From DATAVK01 sp036267755 (GTDB lineage: Bacteria > Actinomycetota > Actinomycetes > JAFAQI01): a stretch of DNA of 5,889 nucleotides. Position numbers and translations under genes: made by a program. The stretch's first letter is position 1; each line of letters starts with the position of its first letter. The notes below the pieces were generated by a model. The model saw only the letters and a program-made list of their open reading frames with translations. It was not told where the DNA came from and did not search any database. The stretch is taken from NCBI GenBank assembly GCA_036267755.1, contig DATAVK010000013.1, forward strand, positions 1 through 5,889, in the 5' to 3' direction. This document shows, piece after piece, positions 1-5,105 of this stretch.

Positions 1-1
1 C

Positions 2-139
2 CAGGTCGTGATGAGCGACGCGTGGGTCTGGGACATGTACCGGCCCGCGCGCTTCGTGAAGAACGTCAAGGTGGTCACGTTCAAGGACGTGAACATCGAG
101 GAACTTGCCAAGGCCGACCTGACCCCGCCGGAGGGCTGA
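2..139 (+). CDS. DUF2469 family protein, C-terminal end (5' part outside window)
   Basis: Only the last 45 codons are present, read in frame from base 2 to the TGA at 137-139. The tail contains AWVWDMYRPARFVKNVKVV and TFKDVNIEELAKADL, which I recognise as the conserved C-terminus of the actinobacterial DUF2469 family (for example the protein encoded next to rnhB in mycobacteria). The family is small, acidic and of unknown function. It usually lies between rnhB and yraN, and yraN does follow here, which supports the call. This is chromosomal core DNA, outside the mobile element. The start codon and N-terminus cannot be seen. Confidence 0.88.
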   Translation, partial: QVVMSDAWVWDMYRPARFVKNVKVVTFKDVNIEELAKADLTPPEG

Positions 140-152
140 CCCGCCGGGTCAG
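136..152 (+). terminator. Short GC-rich hairpin over the DUF2469 stop codon
   Basis: CTGACCC (136-142) and GGGTCAG (146-152) are perfect inverted repeats, giving a 7-bp stem with a 3-base loop that includes the stop codon. No T-run follows, so it would be a weak or actinobacterial-style (U-less) terminator, or simply mRNA 3'-end structure. The function is inferred from position only. Confidence 0.4.
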
Positions 153-179
153 TGTTCCAGGCTCGTCACCAAGATCAGT

Positions 180-208
180 CGGCTGTCCACAGCCGGATCT
201 TGTCCACA
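180..208 (+). promoter_or_regulatory. Pair of DnaA-box-like motifs (TGTCCACA) upstream of yraN
   Basis: CTGTCCACA (183-191) and TTGTCCACA (200-208) are direct repeats 17 bases apart. The second equals the usual actinobacterial DnaA box, TTGTCCACA. The first sits in a perfect hairpin, CGGCTG-TCCA-CAGCCG (180-195). They lie in the DUF2469-yraN gap of the host chromosome. DnaA binding is inferred from sequence. The motifs could also be a yraN/comM promoter element or chance occurrences. Confidence 0.4.
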
Positions 209-272
209 GGCGCCGTCTCGGCTCCTCCGGCCGCGGCCGCTGCAGAACAAGCTGCACCCGGAGGTGGTTCGG

Positions 273-626
273 GTGCGGGCGGAGGATGCGCTGGGTCGCT
301 ACGGCGAGCACGTCGCCGAGCGGTTCCTGATCGAGGCGGGTTGCGTCGTGCTGGCGCGCAACTGGCGGTGCTCGGTCGGTGAGATCGACCTGGTCCTGCG
401 TGACGGCGACACCGTGGTGATCTGCGAGGTCAAGACCCGGCGCGGCGACGAGTACGGCGGCCCGTTCGCCGCGGTCGGGCCGGACAAGGTCGCGCGGTTA
501 CGGCGCCTGGCCGCGTGCTGGGTCGAGGCCCACGGGCCGGCCGGCGACGTGCGGTTCGACGTGGTCGGGGTGTGGGCGCGTCCCCGCGGTGCCGCTCGGG
601 TCGAGCACCTGCGCGGTGTAGCATGA
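273..626 (+). CDS. yraN: YraN/UPF0102 family PD-(D/E)xK-type nuclease-like protein
   Basis: This is a small protein of about 117 aa, the normal length for UPF0102. Numbered from the chosen start, it shows the N-terminal LGRYGEHVAERFL motif and then the nuclease-like core VGEIDLVLRDGDTVVICEVK. The conserved acidic and lysine residues are E37/D39 (GEID) and E52/K54 (EVK), as in Holliday-junction-resolvase-like folds. The family's biochemical role is not firmly established. GTG 273 is preferred because CGGAGG (259-264) sits 8 bases upstream. GTG 264 (120 aa) is also open but would overlap that ribosome-binding site. The stop TGA (624-626) lies 16 bases before the comM start, in line with the usual yraN-comM operon. 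It appears intact and host-encoded. Confidence 0.9.
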   Translation: MRAEDALGRYGEHVAERFLIEAGCVVLARNWRCSVGEIDLVLRDGDTVVICEVKTRRGDEYGGPFAAVGPDKVARLRRLAACWVEAHGPAGDVRFDVVGVWARPRGAARVEHLRGVA

Positions 627-642
627 GCGTGGCGGTCCGCTG

Positions 643-705
643 ATGGGGCTCGCGCGGGGTTGGTCGGTTGCGTTGGCTGGGGTCACCGGATACTGGTTAG
701 CATAG
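643..705 (+). pseudogene. comM: comM (YifB/Mg-chelatase-like ATPase), 5' fragment cut by element insertion
   Basis: Starting at ATG 643 the frame reads MGLARGWSVALAGVTG, closely matching the N-terminus of ComM/YifB proteins (pattern M-LA--WSVAL-GV-G). The expected continuation of a valine/glutamate-rich strand is missing: four unrelated codons (YWLA) and a TAG at 703-705 follow. The rest of this roughly 500-aa AAA+ protein is not in the window. ComM is a helicase-like ATPase acting in natural transformation and branch migration in some bacteria. The position right after yraN is the standard comM locus. The last few codons are read as element DNA fused to host DNA. The remaining comM should continue beyond the right end of the element. 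Confidence 0.75.
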
Positions 706-715
706 ACTATGACGC
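665..715. other. Putative attL junction (host comM / element)
   Basis: Similarity to comM stops near base 690 (after the GVTG codons), and the integrase gene begins at 716. This fits a serine-integrase attL, with an attB half from comM on the left and an attP half next to the integrase on the right. A small perfect inverted repeat, CATAG-A-CTATG (701-711), lies in the presumed attP half. Serine-integrase sites are usually about 40-50 bp around a 2-bp crossover. The crossover itself cannot be fixed without attR or an empty site, so the limits given are approximate. Confidence 0.5.
703..708 (+). promoter_or_regulatory. Possible -10 box (TAGACT) for a leaderless integrase mRNA
   Basis: TAGACT fits the actinobacterial TANNNT -10 pattern and ends 7 bases before the A of the integrase ATG (716), the spacing expected if transcription starts at the start codon itself. 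No ribosome-binding site is visible upstream of that ATG, which agrees with leaderless translation. No good -35 was found. If used, the -35 region would fall in or beside host comM sequence. Confidence 0.4.
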
Positions 716-2110
716 ATGACCCCGCCTAGCGGTTCCGCCGCACACGTCTACCTGCGCATGTCCGAGGACCGCACCCGCGAGGAAGCTGGCCACGACCGGC
801 AGCTCGCCGACTGCCGCGCCCTCGCCGCCTCGCTCGGCGTGACCGTCGCAGCCGTCCACACCGACACCGAGTCCGCGACGACCGGCGCCGTCCGGCCCGG
901 GTTCGAGGCGCTGCTGAAGGCCCGGCCGCGCCTGATCATCGCCTGGCACGAAGATCGCCTGCTGCGCACGAACAAAGACCTCGAGCGCGTGATCGACCTC
1001 GACGGCGCGGTCCACTTCGTGACCCACGGTCGCCTCGACCTCGCGACGCCGACCGGCCGAGCCGTCGCCCGCACCGTGACCGCGTGGTCCCACCACGAGG
1101 CCGAGCACAAGGCCCAGCGGCAGCGGCTCGCGAACAAGCAGCGCGCCGAGCGCGGCGAACCCTGGCGGGGCAATGTCCGACTGTTCGGCTACACGGTCGG
1201 GTTCGACCTGGTGCCCACCGAGGCTGAGCGTGTGGCCGAGGCTTACACCGCCGTGCTCTCAGGCACGTCCCTGAGGGCCCTGGCGGCCCGCTGGGCGGCT
1301 GCGGGAGTCACCAACGTGTCACGGCCGACCCGCAGTGGTGCAACGGCAGGAGGGCAACCGTTCAACTCCCGGAGGCTCGTGGAGTTGCTGCGGCGCCCGA
1401 TCTACGCGGGTCGACGCCACTACCGCGGCGAGGACATCGGGCCGTGCACCGCGCCGGCCGTCGTCGACCTCGACACGTTCGCCGCGGTGCAGGTAATACT
1501 CAACGACCCGAGCAGGCGCACCACCGACAAGGGAGGCCGCGGACCCTTGTGTCTCCTGTCGGGCGTGGCCCGTTGCGGCCGCTGCAAGGGACCGATGACC
1601 GCGGGCGTCGGCACCGCCAACTCTGCCGCGCACACCCGCTACCGCACCCTGACGTGCCGTGGCTGCCTCGGACTGTCCCGTAAGGAAGAACCGATCGAGG
1701 AATTCGTGACCGCGGTCGTGCTGGCCAGGATGCGGCGCCCGGACTTCGCCAAGCTGCTCGAGGCGCCCGCGCCGGACCTCACGCCGCTGCGGGCTCGGGC
1801 GGGCGAGTTGCGGGCGCAGCGCGACGAGTTGGCGGCCGACCTGACCGTCGACCTGTCATTCGCGGCGAAGCGTGACGCGAGACTGCGGGCCGAACTCGAG
1901 AAGGTCGAGACCGAGATCGCCGACCGCTCGCGCGGCGGGGCGCTGGCGCCGTTCGCCGGCGGCCGCGATCCGGGCGAGGTCTGGCAGGCGCTCGACCTCG
2001 TCAGCCGTCGGGCCGTCGTCCGCGAGTTGATCGACGTCGTGATCCTGCCCGTGCCGCGCGGTGCCCGGGTGTTCGACCCCGACTCGCTCACGATCGACTG
2101 GAAGATTTAG
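716..2110 (+). CDS. int: Large serine recombinase (phage-type integrase)
   Basis: This 464-aa site-specific recombinase would integrate and excise the element by attP x attB recombination. The order is standard for large serine integrases. The N-terminal resolvase domain (about 9-140) carries VYLRMSEDRT with the presumed nucleophile S16, and WHEDRLLR with active-site arginines R81/R84. A Recombinase domain (about 155-265) contains the LLRRPIYAG motif. A zinc ribbon has ligands C287/C290 and C314/C317. A charged coiled-coil segment (about 356-405) is of the kind that controls synapsis and directionality, and a short C-terminal domain follows. Length is typical. It lies directly beside the comM junction, as expected for the enzyme that made the insertion. 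No ribosome-binding site precedes ATG 716, so leaderless expression is likely. A partner directionality factor is not identified, though small genes downstream are candidates. Confidence 0.96.
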   Translation: MTPPSGSAAHVYLRMSEDRTREEAGHDRQLADCRALAASLGVTVAAVHTDTESATTGAVRPGFEALLKARPRLIIAWHEDRLLRTNKDLERVIDLDGAVHFVTHGRLDLATPTGRAVARTVTAWSHHEAEHKAQRQRLANKQRAERGEPWRGNVRLFGYTVGFDLVPTEAERVAEAYTAVLSGTSLRALAARWAAAGVTNVSRPTRSGATAGGQPFNSRRLVELLRRPIYAGRRHYRGEDIGPCTAPAVVDLDTFAAVQVILNDPSRRTTDKGGRGPLCLLSGVARCGRCKGPMTAGVGTANSAAHTRYRTLTCRGCLGLSRKEEPIEEFVTAVVLARMRRPDFAKLLEAPAPDLTPLRARAGELRAQRDELAADLTVDLSFAAKRDARLRAELEKVETEIADRSRGGALAPFAGGRDPGEVWQALDLVSRRAVVRELIDVVILPVPRGARVFDPDSLTIDWKI

Positions 2111-2122
2111 CCGTCAGCTAAC

Positions 2123-2150
2123 CCCACTATCGGATGTGTCATGATAGGGG
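2123..2150 (+). promoter_or_regulatory. Imperfect hairpin / operator-like inverted repeat after the integrase gene
   Basis: CTATC (2127-2131) pairs with GATAG (2143-2147). It is extended outward by CCC/GGG (one bulged A at 2126) and inward by ATG/CAT around a TGT loop (GG bulge). It lies 12 bases after the integrase stop and about 110 bases before the next gene, so it could end the integrase transcript or act as an operator for the rep unit. There is no T-run. A second overlapping 4-bp hairpin (GGGG-CAAGG-CCCC, 2147-2159) could compete with it. The rest of the gap to 2262 shows nothing else clear apart from an 8-bp palindrome, GGTGCACC (2251-2258), by the next gene's start. Confidence 0.35.
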
Positions 2151-2262
2151 CAAGGCCCCGGAGAGTCGGGAACCTGCAGCTGCACCCGGACACCCGCCAC
2201 CGAGCAAGACCGGCGCACCCCGAGCTGATCAATCACGATCCTCGGGAATAGGTGCACCAGCC

Positions 2263-2478
2263 ATGTCCAACCTCAACCACGTCGCTGCGGGCAACTCGCA
2301 GCGCATCAAGGCGCTTCAGTCGCGCGTCGACGCGATCGTCGAGCAGGCGCCCGCGCTGACCGACGCCCAACTGATCCGGCTCGGCGCGCTCCTCACGCCC
2401 GCGCTCGAGGTCATCGACGCCGAAGCCGTCCGCCGCATCAACGCGCACCTCGAGGCCAAGTTCCGGGACGCGTCATGA
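2263..2478 (+). CDS. Small helical protein of unknown function, coupled to the RepA-like ATPase
   Basis: This 71-aa protein is predicted almost wholly alpha-helical. An N-terminal amphipathic helix (QRIKALQSRVDAIVEQAP) is followed by an ALTDAQLIRLGALL segment and a charged C-terminal helix ending AHLEAKFRDAS. The 'R-D-IV--AP-LTD-Q--RL--LL' pattern resembles short uncharacterised proteins in actinobacterial phages and integrative elements, recalled by pattern only. ATG 2263 is chosen because AGGTG (2250-2254) lies 8 bases upstream. A longer frame from ATG 2134 is open but would add a proline-rich, non-domain-like stretch. The stop overlaps the next start (ATGA, 2475-2478), so the two genes are translationally coupled. 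It may be a partner or loader of the ATPase or a small regulator; no function is shown. Confidence 0.75.
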   Translation: MSNLNHVAAGNSQRIKALQSRVDAIVEQAPALTDAQLIRLGALLTPALEVIDAEAVRRINAHLEAKFRDAS

Positions 2479-4031
2479 GCACCGACTGGCACGAAGCACA
2501 CCCGTACGGCAGCACGAACCTGTCGCGCCGAATCGGCGACCCGCGCAACTACCTTCAGCCCGTGGTCGACCGCGTACAGGATGCCTGGCACGCGAAGAAC
2601 GACGAGCCACTCACAGACGACGAGGGCCGCAAACGCTGGCCCGTCCGCAGCTGCAAAGACCTGGCGGGCGAACGGCGCTTCAGGGCCCCCTACGGCAAGG
2701 AGTACGCAGCGACCTGCGGCTGTGACGACGCGTTCCCTTCGTGGACATCGGAAAACGAACAGGAAGCTCCGGTGCGCGCATGGGCGCGCATGATCGTCGC
2801 TGACGCACTGTGCGGGCTGCTCTCGCCGTCAAAGTACGGCCTGTGCGGCTGGCTCGACAGGGCACGCAATGCCTTCGGCATGACCGACGAGCAGGCAACT
2901 GAGTGCGCCGAAAAGGGCTGGGCTCCGTGGGAGCCGCTCGACGCGGCCGAATTGGTCGCCGGCATCGACGAGGCGTGCAACATGGACCTCGACGGCTACC
3001 GCAAGCGCCGAATCGGCAACAACGGCCTGCCGATCGAAACCGAGGCGTTTCTCAGGGCCGAAACGGCCCGCGACGCCGCACGACCCGTGCGCGTGCGCTA
3101 CAGCATCAGCGACCTGGACGCGCTACCGGCGACGCCAGCACTGATCGCCGGACTGCTCGACCAGTCGTCGGTAACGATGCTGCTCGGAAAGAACCAGAGC
3201 TACAAGTCGTTCACTGCGCTCGGCTGGGCGCTGTCCCTGGCGACCGGCGAGCCCTGGTGCGGCCACGCGGTGGTCGAGCCGCGCCCGGTCACCTACGTGG
3301 CAGGCGAAGATCTGACACGTGGCATTCCGGCGCGCGTGGGCGCCTACCTGGCCGCGCACGGGCTGGACGCGCCCGACGGGAGCATGTTCAGCCTCATGCC
3401 CGGATTCCAGCTCGACGACAAGTCCGACGTCGACACCCTGATCGCCGAGTGCCGCGAGCGCGGCGACGCACTCGTCGTTTTGGACACGCTCCACAAGATG
3501 ACGGCCAACCTCGACGAGAACAGCAACAGCGCGATGGGCGTTGCGCTGGCCTCTATCGAGCGAATACGCACCGAGACCGGCGCGGCCGTGCTCGTCCTGC
3601 ACCACACGGGGCACGAAGGCGTCCGGGCGCGCGGCGCAAGCGCGCTCGAGGACGACGCCGACACGGTATGGCTGCTGACGAACCCGGCCAACGGCGCGCG
3701 GCGCCGCGAGTTCACCTGCCGCAAGCAGAAGAACACCGAGCAGCCCAAGCCGCGACAGATTGAGTTCGTCAAGTGCTCGGGCTCAGGCTTCGTGCGGCTG
3801 CTCGACGCCTCGACAGTCGTCACCGACGAGAACGAGGTGCTCGAGGTCGACGCCACCGTGGTCACGCACGACGGGGCGATGAGCGCGGAGCAGGCGGCCA
3901 CGCTTCTGTCGGTCCTGGGTTGTCCGCCAGGTGCCGGCGAGCGCCCGACGCTGGCCTTCATCAAGGAAAAAGGATTGAAGATCCCAGCCTCGATCGCCAG
4001 GGCTGCAGTCAAGATCAGAAAGGCTGCCTGA
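2475..4031 (+). CDS. RepA-like AAA_25 (RecA-fold) replicative ATPase/helicase
   Basis: This 518-aa protein has a RecA-fold ATPase in its C-terminal half, of the AAA_25 / hexameric RepA type used by plasmids and phages to open or unwind DNA. After a linker (ISDLDALPATPALIAGLL, 211-228) comes a Walker A-like loop, GKNQSYKS (238-245), then YVAGEDL with E278, Walker B ALVVLDTLHKM (332-342) followed by DENSNSAMG, and the sensor LVLHHTGH (373-380). An arginine-rich ARGASAL segment (385-391) precedes ADTVWLL. The loop has Tyr where the canonical P-loop has Gly before Lys; K244 and S245 are kept. This SYKS form occurs in phage members of the family, so activity is expected. The first 200 residues match no domain I recognise and carry a CGC motif (81-83). 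No primase-polymerase signature is seen. It is coupled to the preceding small gene and followed by an iteron-rich non-coding region, which supports an initiator or helicase role for this element. Confidence 0.87.
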   Translation: MSTDWHEAHPYGSTNLSRRIGDPRNYLQPVVDRVQDAWHAKNDEPLTDDEGRKRWPVRSCKDLAGERRFRAPYGKEYAATCGCDDAFPSWTSENEQEAPVRAWARMIVADALCGLLSPSKYGLCGWLDRARNAFGMTDEQATECAEKGWAPWEPLDAAELVAGIDEACNMDLDGYRKRRIGNNGLPIETEAFLRAETARDAARPVRVRYSISDLDALPATPALIAGLLDQSSVTMLLGKNQSYKSFTALGWALSLATGEPWCGHAVVEPRPVTYVAGEDLTRGIPARVGAYLAAHGLDAPDGSMFSLMPGFQLDDKSDVDTLIAECRERGDALVVLDTLHKMTANLDENSNSAMGVALASIERIRTETGAAVLVLHHTGHEGVRARGASALEDDADTVWLLTNPANGARRREFTCRKQKNTEQPKPRQIEFVKCSGSGFVRLLDASTVVTDENEVLEVDATVVTHDGAMSAEQAATLLSVLGCPPGAGERPTLAFIKEKGLKIPASIARAAVKIRKAA

Positions 4032-4040
4032 CCTCACCTC

Positions 4041-4075
4041 GCGGGGCGCCAGTGCTGCAACGCGCGGCGCCCCGC
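4041..4075 (+). terminator. Strong hairpin after the RepA-like gene
   Basis: GCGGGGCGCC (4041-4050) and GGCGCCCCGC (4066-4075) form a perfect 10-bp GC-rich stem with a 15-base loop, starting 10 bases after the stop. There is no T-run after it, so it would be a U-less actinobacterial terminator or a structural element of the adjacent origin. Its loop contains CTGCAACG (4055-4062), a reverse-strand copy of the GTTGCAG repeat found just downstream. Confidence 0.6.
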
Positions 4076-4102
4076 AACGGGGGTTGATAAGGCATACCCC
4101 CT

Positions 4103-4173
4103 GTTGCAGTGCAGCGCCCTGACCTGCGGTTTCTTGCAGATTTGTTGCAACCGTTGCAGTAGGGCGTTGCAGT
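4103..4173 (+). repeat. Iteron-like GTTGCAGT repeat cluster, candidate replication origin
   Basis: The core octamer GTTGCAGT occurs exactly at 4103-4110, 4153-4160 and 4166-4173. Variants are CTTGCAGA at 4133-4140 and the palindromic GTTGCAAC at 4144-4151. The last four units start 11, 9 and 13 bases apart, about one helical turn each, which suits stacking of an initiator on one DNA face. The last two share the longer CGTTGCAGTA. A further reverse copy lies in the hairpin loop at 4055-4062. The cluster follows the RepA-like gene and precedes an AT-rich patch, as in iteron origins of plasmids and phages. Alternatively it is an operator array for the downstream wHTH-HNH unit. The binding protein is inferred. 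Confidence 0.6.
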
Positions 4174-4222
4174 AACCGATAACACAAAGAACAAGCGCAT
4201 GTACTCTCCGCTACCAAAAATT
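4171..4222. other. AT-rich patch beside the iterons (possible DNA-unwinding element)
   Basis: By hand count this stretch is about 40% G+C, far below the GC-rich surroundings. It has purine/A-rich runs (AACACAAAGAACAA) and ends in CCAAAAATTGG (4214-4224), a short inverted repeat. Low melting stability next to iterons is typical of an origin's opening site. It may also hold the promoter for the gene at 4234, although no clear -35/-10 pair could be assigned. Confidence 0.4.
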
Positions 4223-4233
4223 GGGGGTTCGCT

Positions 4234-4452
4234 GTGAACGATCGAAGCGCAACACGTGACCTACTGCTGGTCGAACTGGCCAGGCATGGCGGCCCGATCT
4301 CGCAGGAGACGCTCATCCGGTCGCTGCCCGAAGAAAGCCACCGCGTGGCGCTGAGCGTCGTCGGCGCGCTGATCGGCACTGGCGAGATCGAGCTGCATCG
4401 CGACGGCCGGTCGATCCTGCTCGGCCTGCCGAGAACGCCGGTTCAGCCATGA
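4234..4452 (+). CDS. Small winged-helix-like DNA-binding protein
   Basis: This 72-aa protein starts at GTG 4234, with GGGGG (4223-4227) as a plausible ribosome-binding site 6 bases upstream. A first helix (TRDLLLVELARHG) is followed by GPISQETLIRSLPEES, which fits a helix-turn-helix, then a helix (HRVALSVVGALIGTG) and a likely beta-hairpin wing (EIELHRDGRSILLGL). This order is that of a minimal winged helix, as in small phage regulators, excisionases and replication accessory proteins. The call rests on secondary-structure pattern and not on a recognised family. It sits immediately after the iteron/AT-rich region and overlaps the HNH gene by ATGA (4449-4452), so it may bind the adjacent repeats, regulate its own unit, or act as the integrase directionality factor. 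None of these is shown. Confidence 0.7.
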   Translation: MNDRSATRDLLLVELARHGGPISQETLIRSLPEESHRVALSVVGALIGTGEIELHRDGRSILLGLPRTPVQP

Positions 4453-5105
4453 CCGCCACGTGCACGCGCTGCCGCACCGACAAGCCACTGGCAGACTTCC
4501 CGCCACGGAAGTCGGCGAAGAACGGTCGCAACAGTAGGTGCCACGCCTGCTGCGCCGAGGTCATGCGCCAGCGCCGCCCCCGGAAGCCACGAGCCGCACC
4601 CGTCGAGCGGCTGGCCATCGCGAGGCCGCCCAAGGTCGCCGCGCTGCGCCCGAAGGTCGAACGCGACACGGTACGCGCCACCGAACCGCCCATGCCGCTC
4701 GAGGACAGCCTCGCGCTCTGGACAGCCGAGCGGCGCGTCAGAATCGCGGACAGGCAAGCAGGGGTGGTCGGGCCGAACGCCACCCAAACGCAGTGTCTGG
4801 ACACGGTGTACGATATACACGTGCGCATCTGCCTCGACTGCCCCGCCACGTTCACGGGCACCGGATCGCGCTGCGACGGCTGCAGCAAGGCCAAAGAACG
4901 CGTCCGCAACGGCCTGCCATCACGGAGGGCCTACCAAGATCCCGCCTACCAAGCCATACCGCTAGGCGGCACATGCTGGCTCTGTGGTGAACCCGGCGCA
5001 GACACCCGCGACCACGTCGTGAGCATCGCCCGCGGCGGCACGAACGCACCAAGCAACATCAGGCCCGCACACCGAGCTTGCAACTCGTCCAAGGGTGCAG
5101 CGTGA
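4449..5105 (+). CDS. HNH endonuclease with three zinc-binding modules
   Basis: This 218-aa protein has (1) an N-terminal zinc finger, CTRCRTDKPLADF with C5/C8 and C31/C34, of the kind seen at the front of phage recombination endonucleases; (2) a basic, proline-rich linker (about 40-75) and an unrecognised middle region; (3) a second four-Cys knuckle, C128/C131 and C142/C145; and (4) a C-terminal HNH domain with C176/C179, DH (188-189), N203, H208 and C211-N212. Phage HNH proteins near terminase genes often aid DNA packaging, and a terminase gene follows on the other strand here. The C-terminal 94 residues alone, starting at in-frame GTG 4821 (V125), resemble the usual stand-alone actinophage HNH protein (first residues VRICLDC, then GSRCDGC). 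The long form may therefore be a fusion, or two start sites may be used. It overlaps the genes on both sides. Confidence 0.88.
   Translation: MTATCTRCRTDKPLADFPPRKSAKNGRNSRCHACCAEVMRQRRPRKPRAAPVERLAIARPPKVAALRPKVERDTVRATEPPMPLEDSLALWTAERRVRIADRQAGVVGPNATQTQCLDTVYDIHVRICLDCPATFTGTGSRCDGCSKAKERVRNGLPSRRAYQDPAYQAIPLGGTCWLCGEPGADTRDHVVSIARGGTNAPSNIRPAHRACNSSKGAA
4793..4820 (+). promoter_or_regulatory. Twin inverted repeats with -10-like box inside the HNH gene
   Basis: GTGTC-TG-GACAC (4793-4804) and GTGTA-CGATA-TACAC (4806-4820) are two perfect palindromes separated by one base. The second contains TACGAT (4809-4814), a TANNNT -10 match that ends 6 bases before the in-frame GTG at 4821. This is the same geometry as the proposed leaderless integrase start. 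The paired palindromes look like an operator over an internal promoter that would produce a short 94-aa HNH protein. No convincing -35 is visible, and coding constraint could in part explain the repeats. Confidence 0.4.

Noticed and set aside
22..330. Forward frame of 102 aa at the left end
   Set aside because: It is out of frame with the well-conserved DUF2469 tail and yraN and overlaps both. The sequence is arginine/glycine-rich with no domain.
626..716. tRNA gene as the integration target
   Set aside because: No cloverleaf or T-arm sequence is present. The disrupted frame is clearly the start of comM.
707..1173. Long reverse-strand frames under the start of the integrase
   Set aside because: Typical antisense open frames of high-GC coding DNA. 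The forward integrase has clear catalytic motifs across the same bases.
2134..2262. N-terminal extension (43 codons) of the small gene at 2263
   Set aside because: It would begin inside the hairpin, is rich in proline and arginine without domain character, and ATG 2263 has a better-placed ribosome-binding site.
2770..2792. Tandem GCGCGCATG repeat inside the RepA-like gene
   Set aside because: Only two short copies, explained by the coding of the RAWARMI residues; not judged significant.
2903..3763. 286-aa forward frame inside the RepA-like gene
   Set aside because: It is strongly arginine/alanine-biased, typical of an out-of-frame reading of GC-rich coding DNA. The 518-aa frame carries the Walker motifs.
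3344..4012. 222-aa reverse frame under the RepA-like gene
   Set aside because: A serine-rich antisense frame opposite a confident gene, with no motif or ribosome-binding site.
4041..4173. CRISPR array from the repeated GTTGCAGT units
   Set aside because: The repeats are only 8-10 bases with gaps of a few bases, unlike the 24-40-base repeats and spacers of CRISPR.
4015..4200. 61-aa reverse frame with several cysteines across the iteron region
   Set aside because: The cysteines come from translating the repeated TGCAAC motif. There is no ribosome-binding site, and the region reads better as non-coding.
4313..4909. 198-aa reverse frame under the wHTH and HNH genes
   Set aside because: Antisense shadow with biased composition. 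Both forward genes have ordered motifs and coupled starts.
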